Source: Acrocarpospora phusangensis
GTDB taxonomy: Bacteria > Actinomycetota > Actinomycetes > Streptosporangiales > Streptosporangiaceae
NCBI RefSeq assembly: GCF_016862995.1
Contig: NZ_BOOA01000013.1
Coordinates: forward strand, 62,001 to 126,000
Direction: 5' to 3'
DNA length: 64,000 nt
Part shown: one piece after another, positions 8,580 through 16,026 of the stretch
Numbering within the stretch: position 1 is the first letter of the stretch
How the letters are laid out: each line of letters starts with the position of its first letter
Program-made: the position numbers and the translations under genes
Notes under the pieces: model-generated
The model's input: the letters and a program-made list of their open reading frames with translations, nothing else
The model's database searches: none
What the model was told of the DNA's origin: nothing

Positions 8580-9835
8580 TTGACTTCCTCCCGGCCCTAA
8601 AGGAGCGGGATTCCCCGTGCCGCTGACGCGGCATGCCGCCGCGCTCGTGGCCGGGGTGGTTGACGCTTCACAGACCGCCCAACGGCGAGGTCTCCACGTC
8701 CTGAGACCGCTAGCCCGGCGGCCTTGATGTTCTTGGCGGCGTTCACGTCGGCATGCTCGGCATGGCCGCAGGAGGCGCAGGCGAACCACGCTTGGCTCTC
8801 ACGCGATACCGCATCCACCATCCTGCATGCCGAGCACGTCTGAGACGTGTACATTGCCGGGACCTTGATGAGCGCGCTGCCCTTGTGCCGCGCGGCGCTG
8901 CGTGCCGCGAGTTCCAGCCCGTGCCAGCCCTTGTCCAAAATGGCCCGGTTCAGACCTCGTTTTTGGGCGACTTTCGCGCCGGGCTGTTGGTTGGTTCCCT
9001 TCGCGCTCGCGGTCATGTTCCGGGTGGAGAGGTCCTCCAGGACGATCGTGCCGTACCGGCTGGTAAGGGCGTGAGCTGTCTGGGCGTTGAAATCAGCACG
9101 TCGGTGCCGGACCCGCCGCATCACTGTCCCCAGCTCGGCTATGACCGCCCTGCGCCGGTTGGAGCCCTTCGGGGCGCGGGCGAGCCGCCGCTGTAGACGC
9201 CGGTACCGCTCCGCCTCACCGGCGGTGATGAACTCCCGGTCGAAGAACTCGCCGTCGGAGGTGACCGCGGCGCTGGCCACGCCCCGGTCCACCCCGACCG
9301 AACAGTCCGGCCGGGCGTGAGTTCGCGGGGTGGTCGTTCCGTCCTCAACGAGGAAACTGATGTACCAATGCCGTCCATCGCGGGTGATCGTCGCGCTGCG
9401 CGGCATGCCACCGAGCGGACGTGACCAGCGGAACCGCACCCATCCGAGTTTCGGCAGCTTGACCCGGCCCCACGTGCGGGCCAGGCGTTCCACGAGGATC
9501 TGCTTGGCGTCGGGAAACCGGAACGACGGCGACCATCCGTGGCCTGATCGCCACCGGACCTTCCACGCGCCGTGCGTCCTGCATGCCTGATCCAGGTCCT
9601 TGAGGGTCTGTTGCAGACAATGCGACGGGGCTTCCGCCAGCCAGCCGAAATCGGCTTTGGCGTCGGCGAGTTGCCTGCACTGCTCGGCGTAGCCGATGAA
9701 CGCGCCTCGTCTGCGGTAAGCGCGGCGTTGCTCTAGGGCGGTGTTCCACACCGACCGGCAGATGCCGCCGATCTGCTCGGCGAACTCAGCCTGTTCGGGT
9801 GTGAACTCGGCCCGGTAGCGGCGGCCTGCCAGCAT
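8580..9835 (-). mobile_element. IS200/IS605-type element carrying tnpB only
   Basis: The unit spans the tnpB gene and a right-end-like sequence at about 8580-8620. Read on the minus strand that sequence is a GC-rich hairpin region followed by CTTTAGGGCCGGGAGGAAGT, the kind of 3' end that carries the reRNA/omega-RNA in such elements. No tnpA transposase gene is present, so movement would need help in trans. The left boundary is not clear; a perfect 10-bp palindrome at 9872-9881 may be part of it. Confidence 0.65.
8597..9835 (-). CDS. tnpB: RNA-guided endonuclease TnpB (IS605 OrfB family)
   Basis: 412 residues, start at the ATG preceded by GAGGAGG. It has an N-terminal helix-turn-helix-like segment (FTPEQAEFAEQIGGICRSVW), then a RuvC-like nuclease with Asp in VGVDRGVASAA, Glu in IVLEDLSTRNM and the last Asp in HADVNAAKN. 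A zinc ribbon with CSAC and CASC sits between the last two. All key residues are present, so the protein looks active. TnpB uses an RNA from the element's 3' end to cut DNA and keep the element in the population. It is divergent from the Phd-like gene with 54 bp between starts. Confidence 0.93.
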   Translation of the reverse strand: MLAGRRYRAEFTPEQAEFAEQIGGICRSVWNTALEQRRAYRRRGAFIGYAEQCRQLADAKADFGWLAEAPSHCLQQTLKDLDQACRTHGAWKVRWRSGHGWSPSFRFPDAKQILVERLARTWGRVKLPKLGWVRFRWSRPLGGMPRSATITRDGRHWYISFLVEDGTTTPRTHARPDCSVGVDRGVASAAVTSDGEFFDREFITAGEAERYRRLQRRLARAPKGSNRRRAVIAELGTVMRRVRHRRADFNAQTAHALTSRYGTIVLEDLSTRNMTASAKGTNQQPGAKVAQKRGLNRAILDKGWHGLELAARSAARHKGSALIKVPAMYTSQTCSACRMVDAVSRESQAWFACASCGHAEHADVNAAKNIKAAGLAVSGRGDLAVGRSVKRQPPRPRARRHAASAARGIPLL

Positions 9836-9871
9836 GGAACACCTCCTCGGCATGAAGCCTCTTGATCTCCA

Positions 9872-9881
9872 ATGGTACCAT
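9872..9881. promoter_or_regulatory. palindrome in the tnpB-phd divergent intergenic space
   Basis: ATGGTACCAT is a perfect 10-bp palindrome between the two divergent starts (9835 and 9890). It could be an operator for the Phd-like protein or a remnant of the element's left-end hairpin. Confidence 0.35.
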
Positions 9882-9889
9882 GGCGAATC

Positions 9890-10066
9890 ATGATTGAGCG
9901 TATAAGTGTTCGAGAACTCCGAGATCATCTCGGTCGTTGCGTCGAGGCCGCACGCACCGATGGTCTGCACACCATCGTGCACAAATACGGGGAGGTCCAC
10001 GCCGTCCTGGTGCCGTACACCTGGTGGGCCGAACACCGTCCAGGTCAGGACACGCTCGCGCCCTAG
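9890..10066 (+). CDS. Phd/YefM-family antitoxin-like protein, without adjacent toxin
   Basis: 58 residues: MIERISVRELRDHLGRCVEA at the N-terminus is the DNA-binding Phd/YefM fold, and VHKYGEVHAVLVPYTWW is its second half. Family members repress their own operon and neutralise a Doc/RelE/PIN-type toxin through a C-terminal tail. Here the tail is only about ten residues and no toxin gene follows for 380 bp. It faces away from tnpB with a 54-bp shared promoter region, so it may act as a repressor of tnpB (inference). Start ATG chosen over an upstream GTG because the family motif begins here. Confidence 0.75.
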   Translation: MIERISVRELRDHLGRCVEAARTDGLHTIVHKYGEVHAVLVPYTWWAEHRPGQDTLAP

Positions 10067-10447
10067 CTGGCACTCCCGCGCCAGGTGAGACACGCGGGTG
10101 CCACGGATAGGAGCGTCGGCCCACAGGCATCGCGCAGGTGCACTGGTCGCCTATCGGGCAGGGGCGCAGTCGCGGGCGTCAAAGTGGAGCCGGGGTGATC
10201 GGGATTCCGCGCGCGCGACCCGTTCGGTTGCCTCGGGCACCGAACGGGCAGGCTGGGGCGCAGAAACATGGCAGATCTTTCTCCATCTTCTCCGCGGCCC
10301 GGGTAATCCCAGACTGCGTTGGCAATCAACGATCATCAACCCAATCGGGCAACAAAGTCCTGAAGGACGGGGCTTACGCCCGACGGCCTCGGTCAAACGA
10401 CCTGTTCCGGAAACCGCAGGAAGAACGCGTGAACTATTCTCTTCGCC
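10067..10447. other. non-coding stretch between phd-like gene and DUF4253 gene
   Basis: No open frame here shows coding character. Around 10350-10380 there is GTCC-TGAA-GGAC followed by GGGGCTTACGCCC, a pair of small hairpins resembling the 3' end of other actinobacterial tnpB elements; it may be an insertion remnant. TATTCT at 10435-10440 sits where a -10 box would for a leaderless start at 10448. Confidence 0.45.
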
Positions 10448-11272
10448 GTGCCGGTTAGGAAAGGGCAGCTGCCGCCCGAGATACGCGAGCTCTTCGCCGA
10501 CCACGGCGAAGGGCGGACGCTGGGCGTGGAGCTGCCGGAGGGCGCGGCCGTCTGGCCCGATCCCAACTTCGAGCGGCGGCGGCAGCACCGGCGACCGGCG
10601 TTCTGGCTGAGCGACGACCCCGTGCCGGGCGAGCTGTGGGCGCGGCTGCGCGCCGAGCATCCGGAGTCGGGGCTGTGGCCGCTGCTGCTGGAGGAGTCGG
10701 TGCAGCCCTGGTCGATCGGGCAGATCGCGCCGGACACGGCCGCCGAGATCGACAACTTCCGGGCCGGCGACTTCATGGACGAGGTCTGGGCCGACTGGGT
10801 GGAGCAGGCCGACAAGGACCAGATCGGCAACCTGGAGCCGTTCGGCCCGGTCTCCCCCGGCCTGGCCGAGCCGGGCACGCTGGTGGCAGAGCCGGGCGTG
10901 GTGGCCGACTGGTACGCCGGGGTGCTGTCCCGCAACGGCACGCCGCTCGGCCTGGTGGCCGCCGACCGGGGCGCGGACGCGCTGGCGGTGATGGGCTGGC
11001 AGGGCGCCATCAACCACAACGAGTGGACGGTGCCGCTGGCGGCGGTGCTGCGCAGCTGGGAGGAGCGCTTCGGGGTGCGGGTGGTCGGGGCCGGCTTCAA
11101 CACCCTGGAGCTGAGCGTGGCCGCGCCGCCCACGGCCGGCCTGCACGCGCTGCACGTGGCGGCCGAGCACTGGACGTTCTGCCCGGACAGCATCATCCAG
11201 GGGCCGGGCACGCTGGAGGACTACGCGGAGCAGATCCGGGGCAAGCACGCGTGGTCGTTCTGGTGGGACTGA
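10448..11272 (+). CDS. DUF4253 domain-containing protein
   Basis: 274 residues. The C-terminal half has the DUF4253 pattern: WQGAINHNEW, VLRSWEERFGVRVVGAGFNT, then an AAEHWTFCPD motif and a Trp-rich end (HAWSFWWD). The domain's function is unknown; it is common as a single-copy or paralogous gene in actinomycetes. The GTG start has no Shine-Dalgarno but a TATTCT box lies seven bases upstream, so the mRNA may be leaderless. A strong hairpin follows its stop. Confidence 0.85.
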   Translation: MPVRKGQLPPEIRELFADHGEGRTLGVELPEGAAVWPDPNFERRRQHRRPAFWLSDDPVPGELWARLRAEHPESGLWPLLLEESVQPWSIGQIAPDTAAEIDNFRAGDFMDEVWADWVEQADKDQIGNLEPFGPVSPGLAEPGTLVAEPGVVADWYAGVLSRNGTPLGLVAADRGADALAVMGWQGAINHNEWTVPLAAVLRSWEERFGVRVVGAGFNTLELSVAAPPTAGLHALHVAAEHWTFCPDSIIQGPGTLEDYAEQIRGKHAWSFWWD

Positions 11273-11288
11273 CCGGTGGAAGACACGG

Positions 11289-11323
11289 CGGCGCCGCCGG
11301 AGCCCGGAGCTCCGGCGGCGCCG
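11289..11323. terminator. 15-bp perfect hairpin between convergent genes
   Basis: CGGCGCCGCCGGAGC, loop CCGGA, and the exact complement form a very stable stem between the converging DUF4253 and glucanase genes. There is no T-run, as is usual in GC-rich actinomycetes, so it probably acts as a bidirectional terminator. Confidence 0.75.
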
Positions 11324-11339
11324 CTCTTCCCGGGGAGGG

Positions 11340-14300
11340 TCAGTTGATGTTGAGGGTGAACGTCGAGGTCGTGTTCTTGATGTTCTGGAAGTTGTTGCTC
11401 ATCACCAGGTTGTTGAAGGTGGCCGAGCCGACCGCCGGGCCCTGACCGGACTCGGGCATCTCGTTGACCCAGATGCCGAACCCGGACTTGGCGTCGAAGG
11501 CGTCGCCGCTCTTCTGCGCCCCGGAGATCCTGATGTTGGTGAAGATGGTGTCGGTGTGCGGGAACTCCGCCGCGCCGTTGTACTTCGTCTGGAACATGAT
11601 CCCGCTGTAGGTCGGGTCCACGATGTCGACATCGCTGATCCGGATGCCGCGGAACTCCTTGGAGGCCGAGAACATCCAGATGCCGGGGAAGGTCTGCGCG
11701 CCCCAGAAGTGGCCGCCGGACCGGATGATCGAGACGTTCTCGATCCGCGTCGGCGTGGTGCCGAAGCCCCGGAACGGGTAGCCGAAGTCGAGCGAGCTGA
11801 CCGTGATGCCGGAGTAGGTCAGCGTGTCGGCGATGTAGATGTTCCTGAAGGTGTTGTCGAAGCCGCCGTAGATGGCCAGGCCGGCCGCACGCCACGGGGT
11901 GGTCACCGAGAGGTTCTCGAAGAGGTTGCCCGTGTTGTCGCCCTGCACGATGTCGACCGCGTTGAACAGGGCGAAGGCGTCGTCACCCGTGGAGCGGGCG
12001 TCGATGTTCCTGACCGTGTTGTTACGGCTGTTGTTCGTGAAGTTGAGGCCGTCGGCGTACATGTTGCGGATGCGGCTGTTGGACAGGGTGATGTTGCTGA
12101 TGTTCGTGCCCCAGACCATGACCATCTGGTGCTCGATCCACATGTTGTCGATCGTGATGTTGCTGACGCCGGTCAGGTTCCAGACCTTGCCGGGGCCGTC
12201 CTCGCGGAAGGTGTAGTTGCCGAACGCCGCGAAGCCGGAGAAGGCGGAGCCGTTGGCGGAGGACTGCACGTCGAAGCCGATGTTGCTGTTCTCCTGGGCG
12301 GTCGGCGAGTAGAACCGGGTGTACCAGGGTCCCGCGCCGACGACCTTGACGGCCTTGCCGTACACGTTGAGCTTGCCGGAGATCTGGTAGTCGCCGGCGG
12401 GCAGGTAGACGCCCTCCCAGCCGGTCTCCATGCGCGCCTTGTCGAGGGCGGCCTGGACGGCCTGCTGGGTGAAGCCGGTCGGCACGGTGTACTTGGCCGG
12501 GTCGGGGTTGGCGTTGGGCGCGACCTGCTCGGTGTTGATGAAGTCGATCGCGTACGTGGTGTCGTTGCCGGGGTCCTTCTGCAGGCGGATCTTCGTGCCG
12601 GGCGGGTACGACTGGTTCAGGAAGATGTTGGCCTCGTCGTAGATGTGGCGCGGGCCGCCGGAGCCGGGCGAGTTGTTGGGGCTCGCCTCGTTGCCGTACT
12701 GCCAGATGTACTTGGAGGTCAGGTTGATCGCCTTGTGGAAGGTGCCGTTGACGTAGACGTTGAGTTCCTCGCTGATGCCGCCGCCGCCCGCGGAGTCGGG
12801 GATGGAGAAGCGGGTGACCAGGGTGTTGGTGGCCGCGCGGGTGGTGAACTCGACGAAGGCGCCGTTGGTGTTGAGGGTGACGGCGCGGCGTCCGCTGGCC
12901 TCGCCGCCGAGGTCGCCGATGGTGCGGTTCGGGCCGACGAGGCCGGCGCCGCCACCGCGTACGGCGTCCTCCGCCTCCAGGTGGTCGTACGGCATGTTCG
13001 CGCCGCGGCCCACGAAGAGGCTGCTGTCGGTGGTGTTGTTGGCCTGCTTGACCGGCAGTTCGTTGCCGTCGTTGGCGAGCACGACCCGGACGGTGTAGCG
13101 GCCGTTGGCGGCCGTCCAGGTGCCGAGGGCGACCGGGGCGGTGGTGGCGCCGGCGTTGATGACGCCGGTGTGCGAGCCGGTCAGGGTGCGCACCACGGTG
13201 CCCTGGTCGTTGAGGACGGTCAGGGTGATGCCGTGGGCGCCGCCGGCCGAGGCCACCGTGCCCTGGTTCCTGATGCCGACGCTGAAGTTGACGGTCTGGC
13301 CGCCCGACGGGTTGCTCGGGGTCCAGGCCACCGGCGAGGCCACCAGGTCGGAGCTGTCGACCGGGCGTACGGTCAGTGCCGCCGGGTTGACGTAGGCGTT
13401 GTTGCCGTCGTTCTGCTCGATGATCGTGTTGGACTCGTCCACCTTGGCGTTCACCGAGTAGCTCGCGGCGTCGCGCGGGCCGATGTTCGACGTGACGGTC
13501 GTCTGCGCGCCCGCGGCCAGCGCCGGCACGTTCACCGTGGCCACCCGGGTGGTGTCCAGGTAGAGGTTGACGGTGGTGGCCGGGGCGTTCGCGGTGCCGT
13601 TGTTGCGGACCACGGCCGACAGCGTGATGGCGTCGGTCTCGACCGGTGAGGCGGGCGACCAGGTGGCCGAGGTGACGACCAGGTCGGGGTTGGGGGCCGG
13701 GGTGCCGAACACCTGGAACTCGGCGACCTGGCCGCCGGGCGCGCCGGTGTTGCTGTTGACGCGCAGCTGCACGTCCGCGGTGGTCGCGGTGACCGGGATG
13801 GTGACGGTGTTCTGCGAGGCGGGGTTGAACGTGTAGTTGGCCGCGGCAACCAGGCTGGTATAGCCGGTCGCGCTCTGCTCCCGCCCCAGGACCTGGATGT
13901 TCTGGGTACGGGTGCCCCACGCGCTGGACGGGTTGAGCTTCACGACCACCGAGGTGACGTTGGCGTTGGCGCCCAGCTTGACGGTGAGCGTGCCCGGCCA
14001 GGCGCCGGACGCGCCCTCCCAGTAGGTGTCCAGGCTGCCGTCGTTGGCGTTGGCCGCGACGAAGGTGTGCACGTGGCCGGACTCGACCATCTCCTTGCCG
14101 GTGGCCAGGTTGCTGCCCGGCGGCGTGGAGCCCTGCCGGGTCACCGAGTTGGACTCGCCGGAGACGTTGCCGGCGGCGTCCTTGGCCCGGACGTGGTAGG
14201 TCACGGTCGCGGTGGCGGGCTGGTTGTCGGTGTAGGTGAGCACGTTGCCGGCGACCGTGGCCGCGACGGAGCCGTTGCGGTAGACGTCGTAACCGGTGAC

Positions 14301-15629
14301 GGCGACGTTGTCGGTGGAGGCGCTCCACGTCAGCCGGATCTGGCCGGAAGCGGGCTCGGTGTAGGCGAGGTTGCCGGGCGCGGTGGGCGCCTGGGTGTCG
14401 CCCTGCTGCTGGCCCTGGCGGGTGACCGAGTTGCTGTTGGCCGACTGGTTCCCGGCGGCGTCCTTGGCGCGCACGAAGTAGGTGACCGTGGCGCTGACCG
14501 GCTGGGTGTCGGCGAAGGAGGTGACGTTGCCGACGCTCGCGCGGAGGGTGTTGTTGGCGTAGATGTCGTAGCCCGTCACGCCGACGTTGTCCGTCGAGGC
14601 GTTCCAGGTGAGCTGGATCTGGCCGGGGGTGGGCTCGGTGAAGGCCAGGTTGCCGGGCGCGGTGGGCGCCTGGGTGTCGCCGGTGCTCGGGCCGTACACC
14701 TCGAACTCGGAGATCTGGCCGGCGGGCCAGCCGGTGTTGGCGGTGATGTTCAGCCGCACGTACCGGGTGGTGGTGGTGCCGAAGTTGATGGTGACCGTGT
14801 TGCCGTTGGCCGGGTTGAACACGTATCCGGCGGAGGCGACGATGTCGCTGAAGGTGGAGCCGTTCGTGCTGCCCTGGACGGCCAGCGTCTGGGTGCGGGT
14901 GGGCCAGCCGGAGGCCGGCAGCTTGAGCACGACGCGGTTGACCGCGACGGACGCGCCCAGGTCGACCTGGAGCCACTCGGGGAAGACGTTGTTGTTGCTC
15001 TCCCAGTAGGTGGCCTGGTTGAGGTCGTTGGCGTTGCTCGCCACGTACGTCTGGGAGACGCTGCTGCCCGTCATGGTCTTGCCCTGGGCGAGGTTGGCGG
15101 AGCCGCCGGTGCTGGTGCCGTACACCTCGAGCTCGGAGAGCTGCCCGGCGGGCCAGCCGTTGTTGGCCGTGATGTTGACGCGCACGTACCGGGTGCTGGT
15201 GGCCGCGAAGTTGATGGTCACGGTGTTGTTCGTGGCCGGATTGAAGGTGTAACCGGCCGAGCCGACGATGGTGGCGAAGCCGGTGCCGTCGTTGCTGCCC
15301 TGGACGGACAGGGTCACGGTCCTGGTCTGCCAGGCGGGGTCGGCGGGGAGCTTCAGCACGACCTGGTCGATGCTGGTGGCGGCGCCCAGGTCCACCCTGG
15401 CCCACTGCGGGAAGCTGTTGTTGGCGCTCTCCCAGTACGTGGCCTGGTTGCCGTCGTTGATGAGGTTCGCGGTGTGCCCGCCGGTGGTGGTGCTGGCCGA
15501 GGCGGTCTTGCCGAGGCTGAGGTTGGGCCCGCCCGTGGCGGCGGCCGGGACGACCGACCCCATGAGGACGAGCGCGCCGGCCGCGAGGGCGGCGGCGGCC
15601 ATGCGTAACGGTCCGTGCGTCTTTCTCAT
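11340..15629 (-). CDS. secreted GH87 alpha-1,3-glucanase (mycodextranase type) with discoidin, FN3 and CARDB modules
   Basis: 1429 residues. After a Sec signal peptide (1-32) come two discoidin/F5-8C modules (about 35-310), two fibronectin III domains (about 320-500, near-identical), a third discoidin module (about 505-645), two CARDB-type domains (about 650-860), a carbohydrate-binding-like sandwich (about 875-1045) and a right-handed beta-helix (about 1050-1429). The helix has Asp1193 (YADG) and the pair Asp1216-Asp1217 (GDDA). That spacing of 23 and 24 matches the three Asp residues I recall for GH87 alpha-1,3-glucanase. It should degrade alpha-1,3-glucan of fungal cell walls or dental-type glucans, with the front modules binding substrate. 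Secreted and monocistronic. Confidence 0.88.
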   Translation of the reverse strand: MRKTHGPLRMAAAALAAGALVLMGSVVPAAATGGPNLSLGKTASASTTTGGHTANLINDGNQATYWESANNSFPQWARVDLGAATSIDQVVLKLPADPAWQTRTVTLSVQGSNDGTGFATIVGSAGYTFNPATNNTVTINFAATSTRYVRVNITANNGWPAGQLSELEVYGTSTGGSANLAQGKTMTGSSVSQTYVASNANDLNQATYWESNNNVFPEWLQVDLGASVAVNRVVLKLPASGWPTRTQTLAVQGSTNGSTFSDIVASAGYVFNPANGNTVTINFGTTTTRYVRLNITANTGWPAGQISEFEVYGPSTGDTQAPTAPGNLAFTEPTPGQIQLTWNASTDNVGVTGYDIYANNTLRASVGNVTSFADTQPVSATVTYFVRAKDAAGNQSANSNSVTRQGQQQGDTQAPTAPGNLAYTEPASGQIRLTWSASTDNVAVTGYDVYRNGSVAATVAGNVLTYTDNQPATATVTYHVRAKDAAGNVSGESNSVTRQGSTPPGSNLATGKEMVESGHVHTFVAANANDGSLDTYWEGASGAWPGTLTVKLGANANVTSVVVKLNPSSAWGTRTQNIQVLGREQSATGYTSLVAAANYTFNPASQNTVTIPVTATTADVQLRVNSNTGAPGGQVAEFQVFGTPAPNPDLVVTSATWSPASPVETDAITLSAVVRNNGTANAPATTVNLYLDTTRVATVNVPALAAGAQTTVTSNIGPRDAASYSVNAKVDESNTIIEQNDGNNAYVNPAALTVRPVDSSDLVASPVAWTPSNPSGGQTVNFSVGIRNQGTVASAGGAHGITLTVLNDQGTVVRTLTGSHTGVINAGATTAPVALGTWTAANGRYTVRVVLANDGNELPVKQANNTTDSSLFVGRGANMPYDHLEAEDAVRGGGAGLVGPNRTIGDLGGEASGRRAVTLNTNGAFVEFTTRAATNTLVTRFSIPDSAGGGGISEELNVYVNGTFHKAINLTSKYIWQYGNEASPNNSPGSGGPRHIYDEANIFLNQSYPPGTKIRLQKDPGNDTTYAIDFINTEQVAPNANPDPAKYTVPTGFTQQAVQAALDKARMETGWEGVYLPAGDYQISGKLNVYGKAVKVVGAGPWYTRFYSPTAQENSNIGFDVQSSANGSAFSGFAAFGNYTFREDGPGKVWNLTGVSNITIDNMWIEHQMVMVWGTNISNITLSNSRIRNMYADGLNFTNNSRNNTVRNIDARSTGDDAFALFNAVDIVQGDNTGNLFENLSVTTPWRAAGLAIYGGFDNTFRNIYIADTLTYSGITVSSLDFGYPFRGFGTTPTRIENVSIIRSGGHFWGAQTFPGIWMFSASKEFRGIRISDVDIVDPTYSGIMFQTKYNGAAEFPHTDTIFTNIRISGAQKSGDAFDAKSGFGIWVNEMPESGQGPAVGSATFNNLVMSNNFQNIKNTTSTFTLNIN

Positions 15630-16026
15630 CGCGTTCTTCTATCTCTCGTCAGGAACGACAGGGCTGGGCCGGTGCAGCGCGTTGCCGTCACCGGACGCGG
15701 ATGGGGGGCAGGTGCACGGACGCAGTGCATCCCTGAAGTTGCGAGGAACAGCGAGAAATTGAACAGCACTTTGCAAGATTCTTGCGCAGCGCTGGCCAAA
15801 GGTTACATAGGGGATACGTGCTCGTCAACGGGTCGAAACGCGGGTGTTCCCTGCGCATGACAGATCTTCTTCTCGCCCTGTGAGACCACCTGTCCGACCG
15901 GCGGTGGATCTCCGCTGGTCACGGACCGGAGCCAGTCCGTCCCCAGTCGTGTCCAAGTGATCCGCAAGATCCGGCGGCCAGTGTCCTTCCTGCGTCCGGG
16001 GGGCCGGACGGGACAAGGGGATATCG
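15630..16026. other. divergent intergenic region, glucanase / lanthipeptide synthetase
   Basis: 397 bp without a supported gene. It must hold the promoters for both neighbours. The only clear signal is the palindrome at 15773-15785; base composition is lower in GC around 15740-15830. Confidence 0.6.
15773..15785. promoter_or_regulatory. 13-bp palindrome, possible LacI-type operator
   Basis: GCAAGA-T-TCTTGC is a perfect palindrome lying 144 bp before the glucanase start. LacI-family sugar repressors often bind such sites near polysaccharidase genes; assignment to this gene rather than the lanthipeptide cluster is inference. Confidence 0.4.

Noticed and set aside
10098-10610. Open frame spanning the gap before DUF4253
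   Set aside because: Runs into the DUF4253 gene in another frame, lacks a ribosome site and any family motif.
11556-13649. Long open frame (697 codons) antisense to the glucanase
   Set aside because: It is Val/Gly/Asp-rich mirror sequence of a GC-rich gene, with no domain and no ribosome site. The glucanase on the other strand has clear domains.
12000-15500. Repeated segments in the glucanase gene as a DNA repeat or CRISPR
   Set aside because: They are duplicated discoidin and FN3 protein modules in frame, not short regular repeats with spacers.
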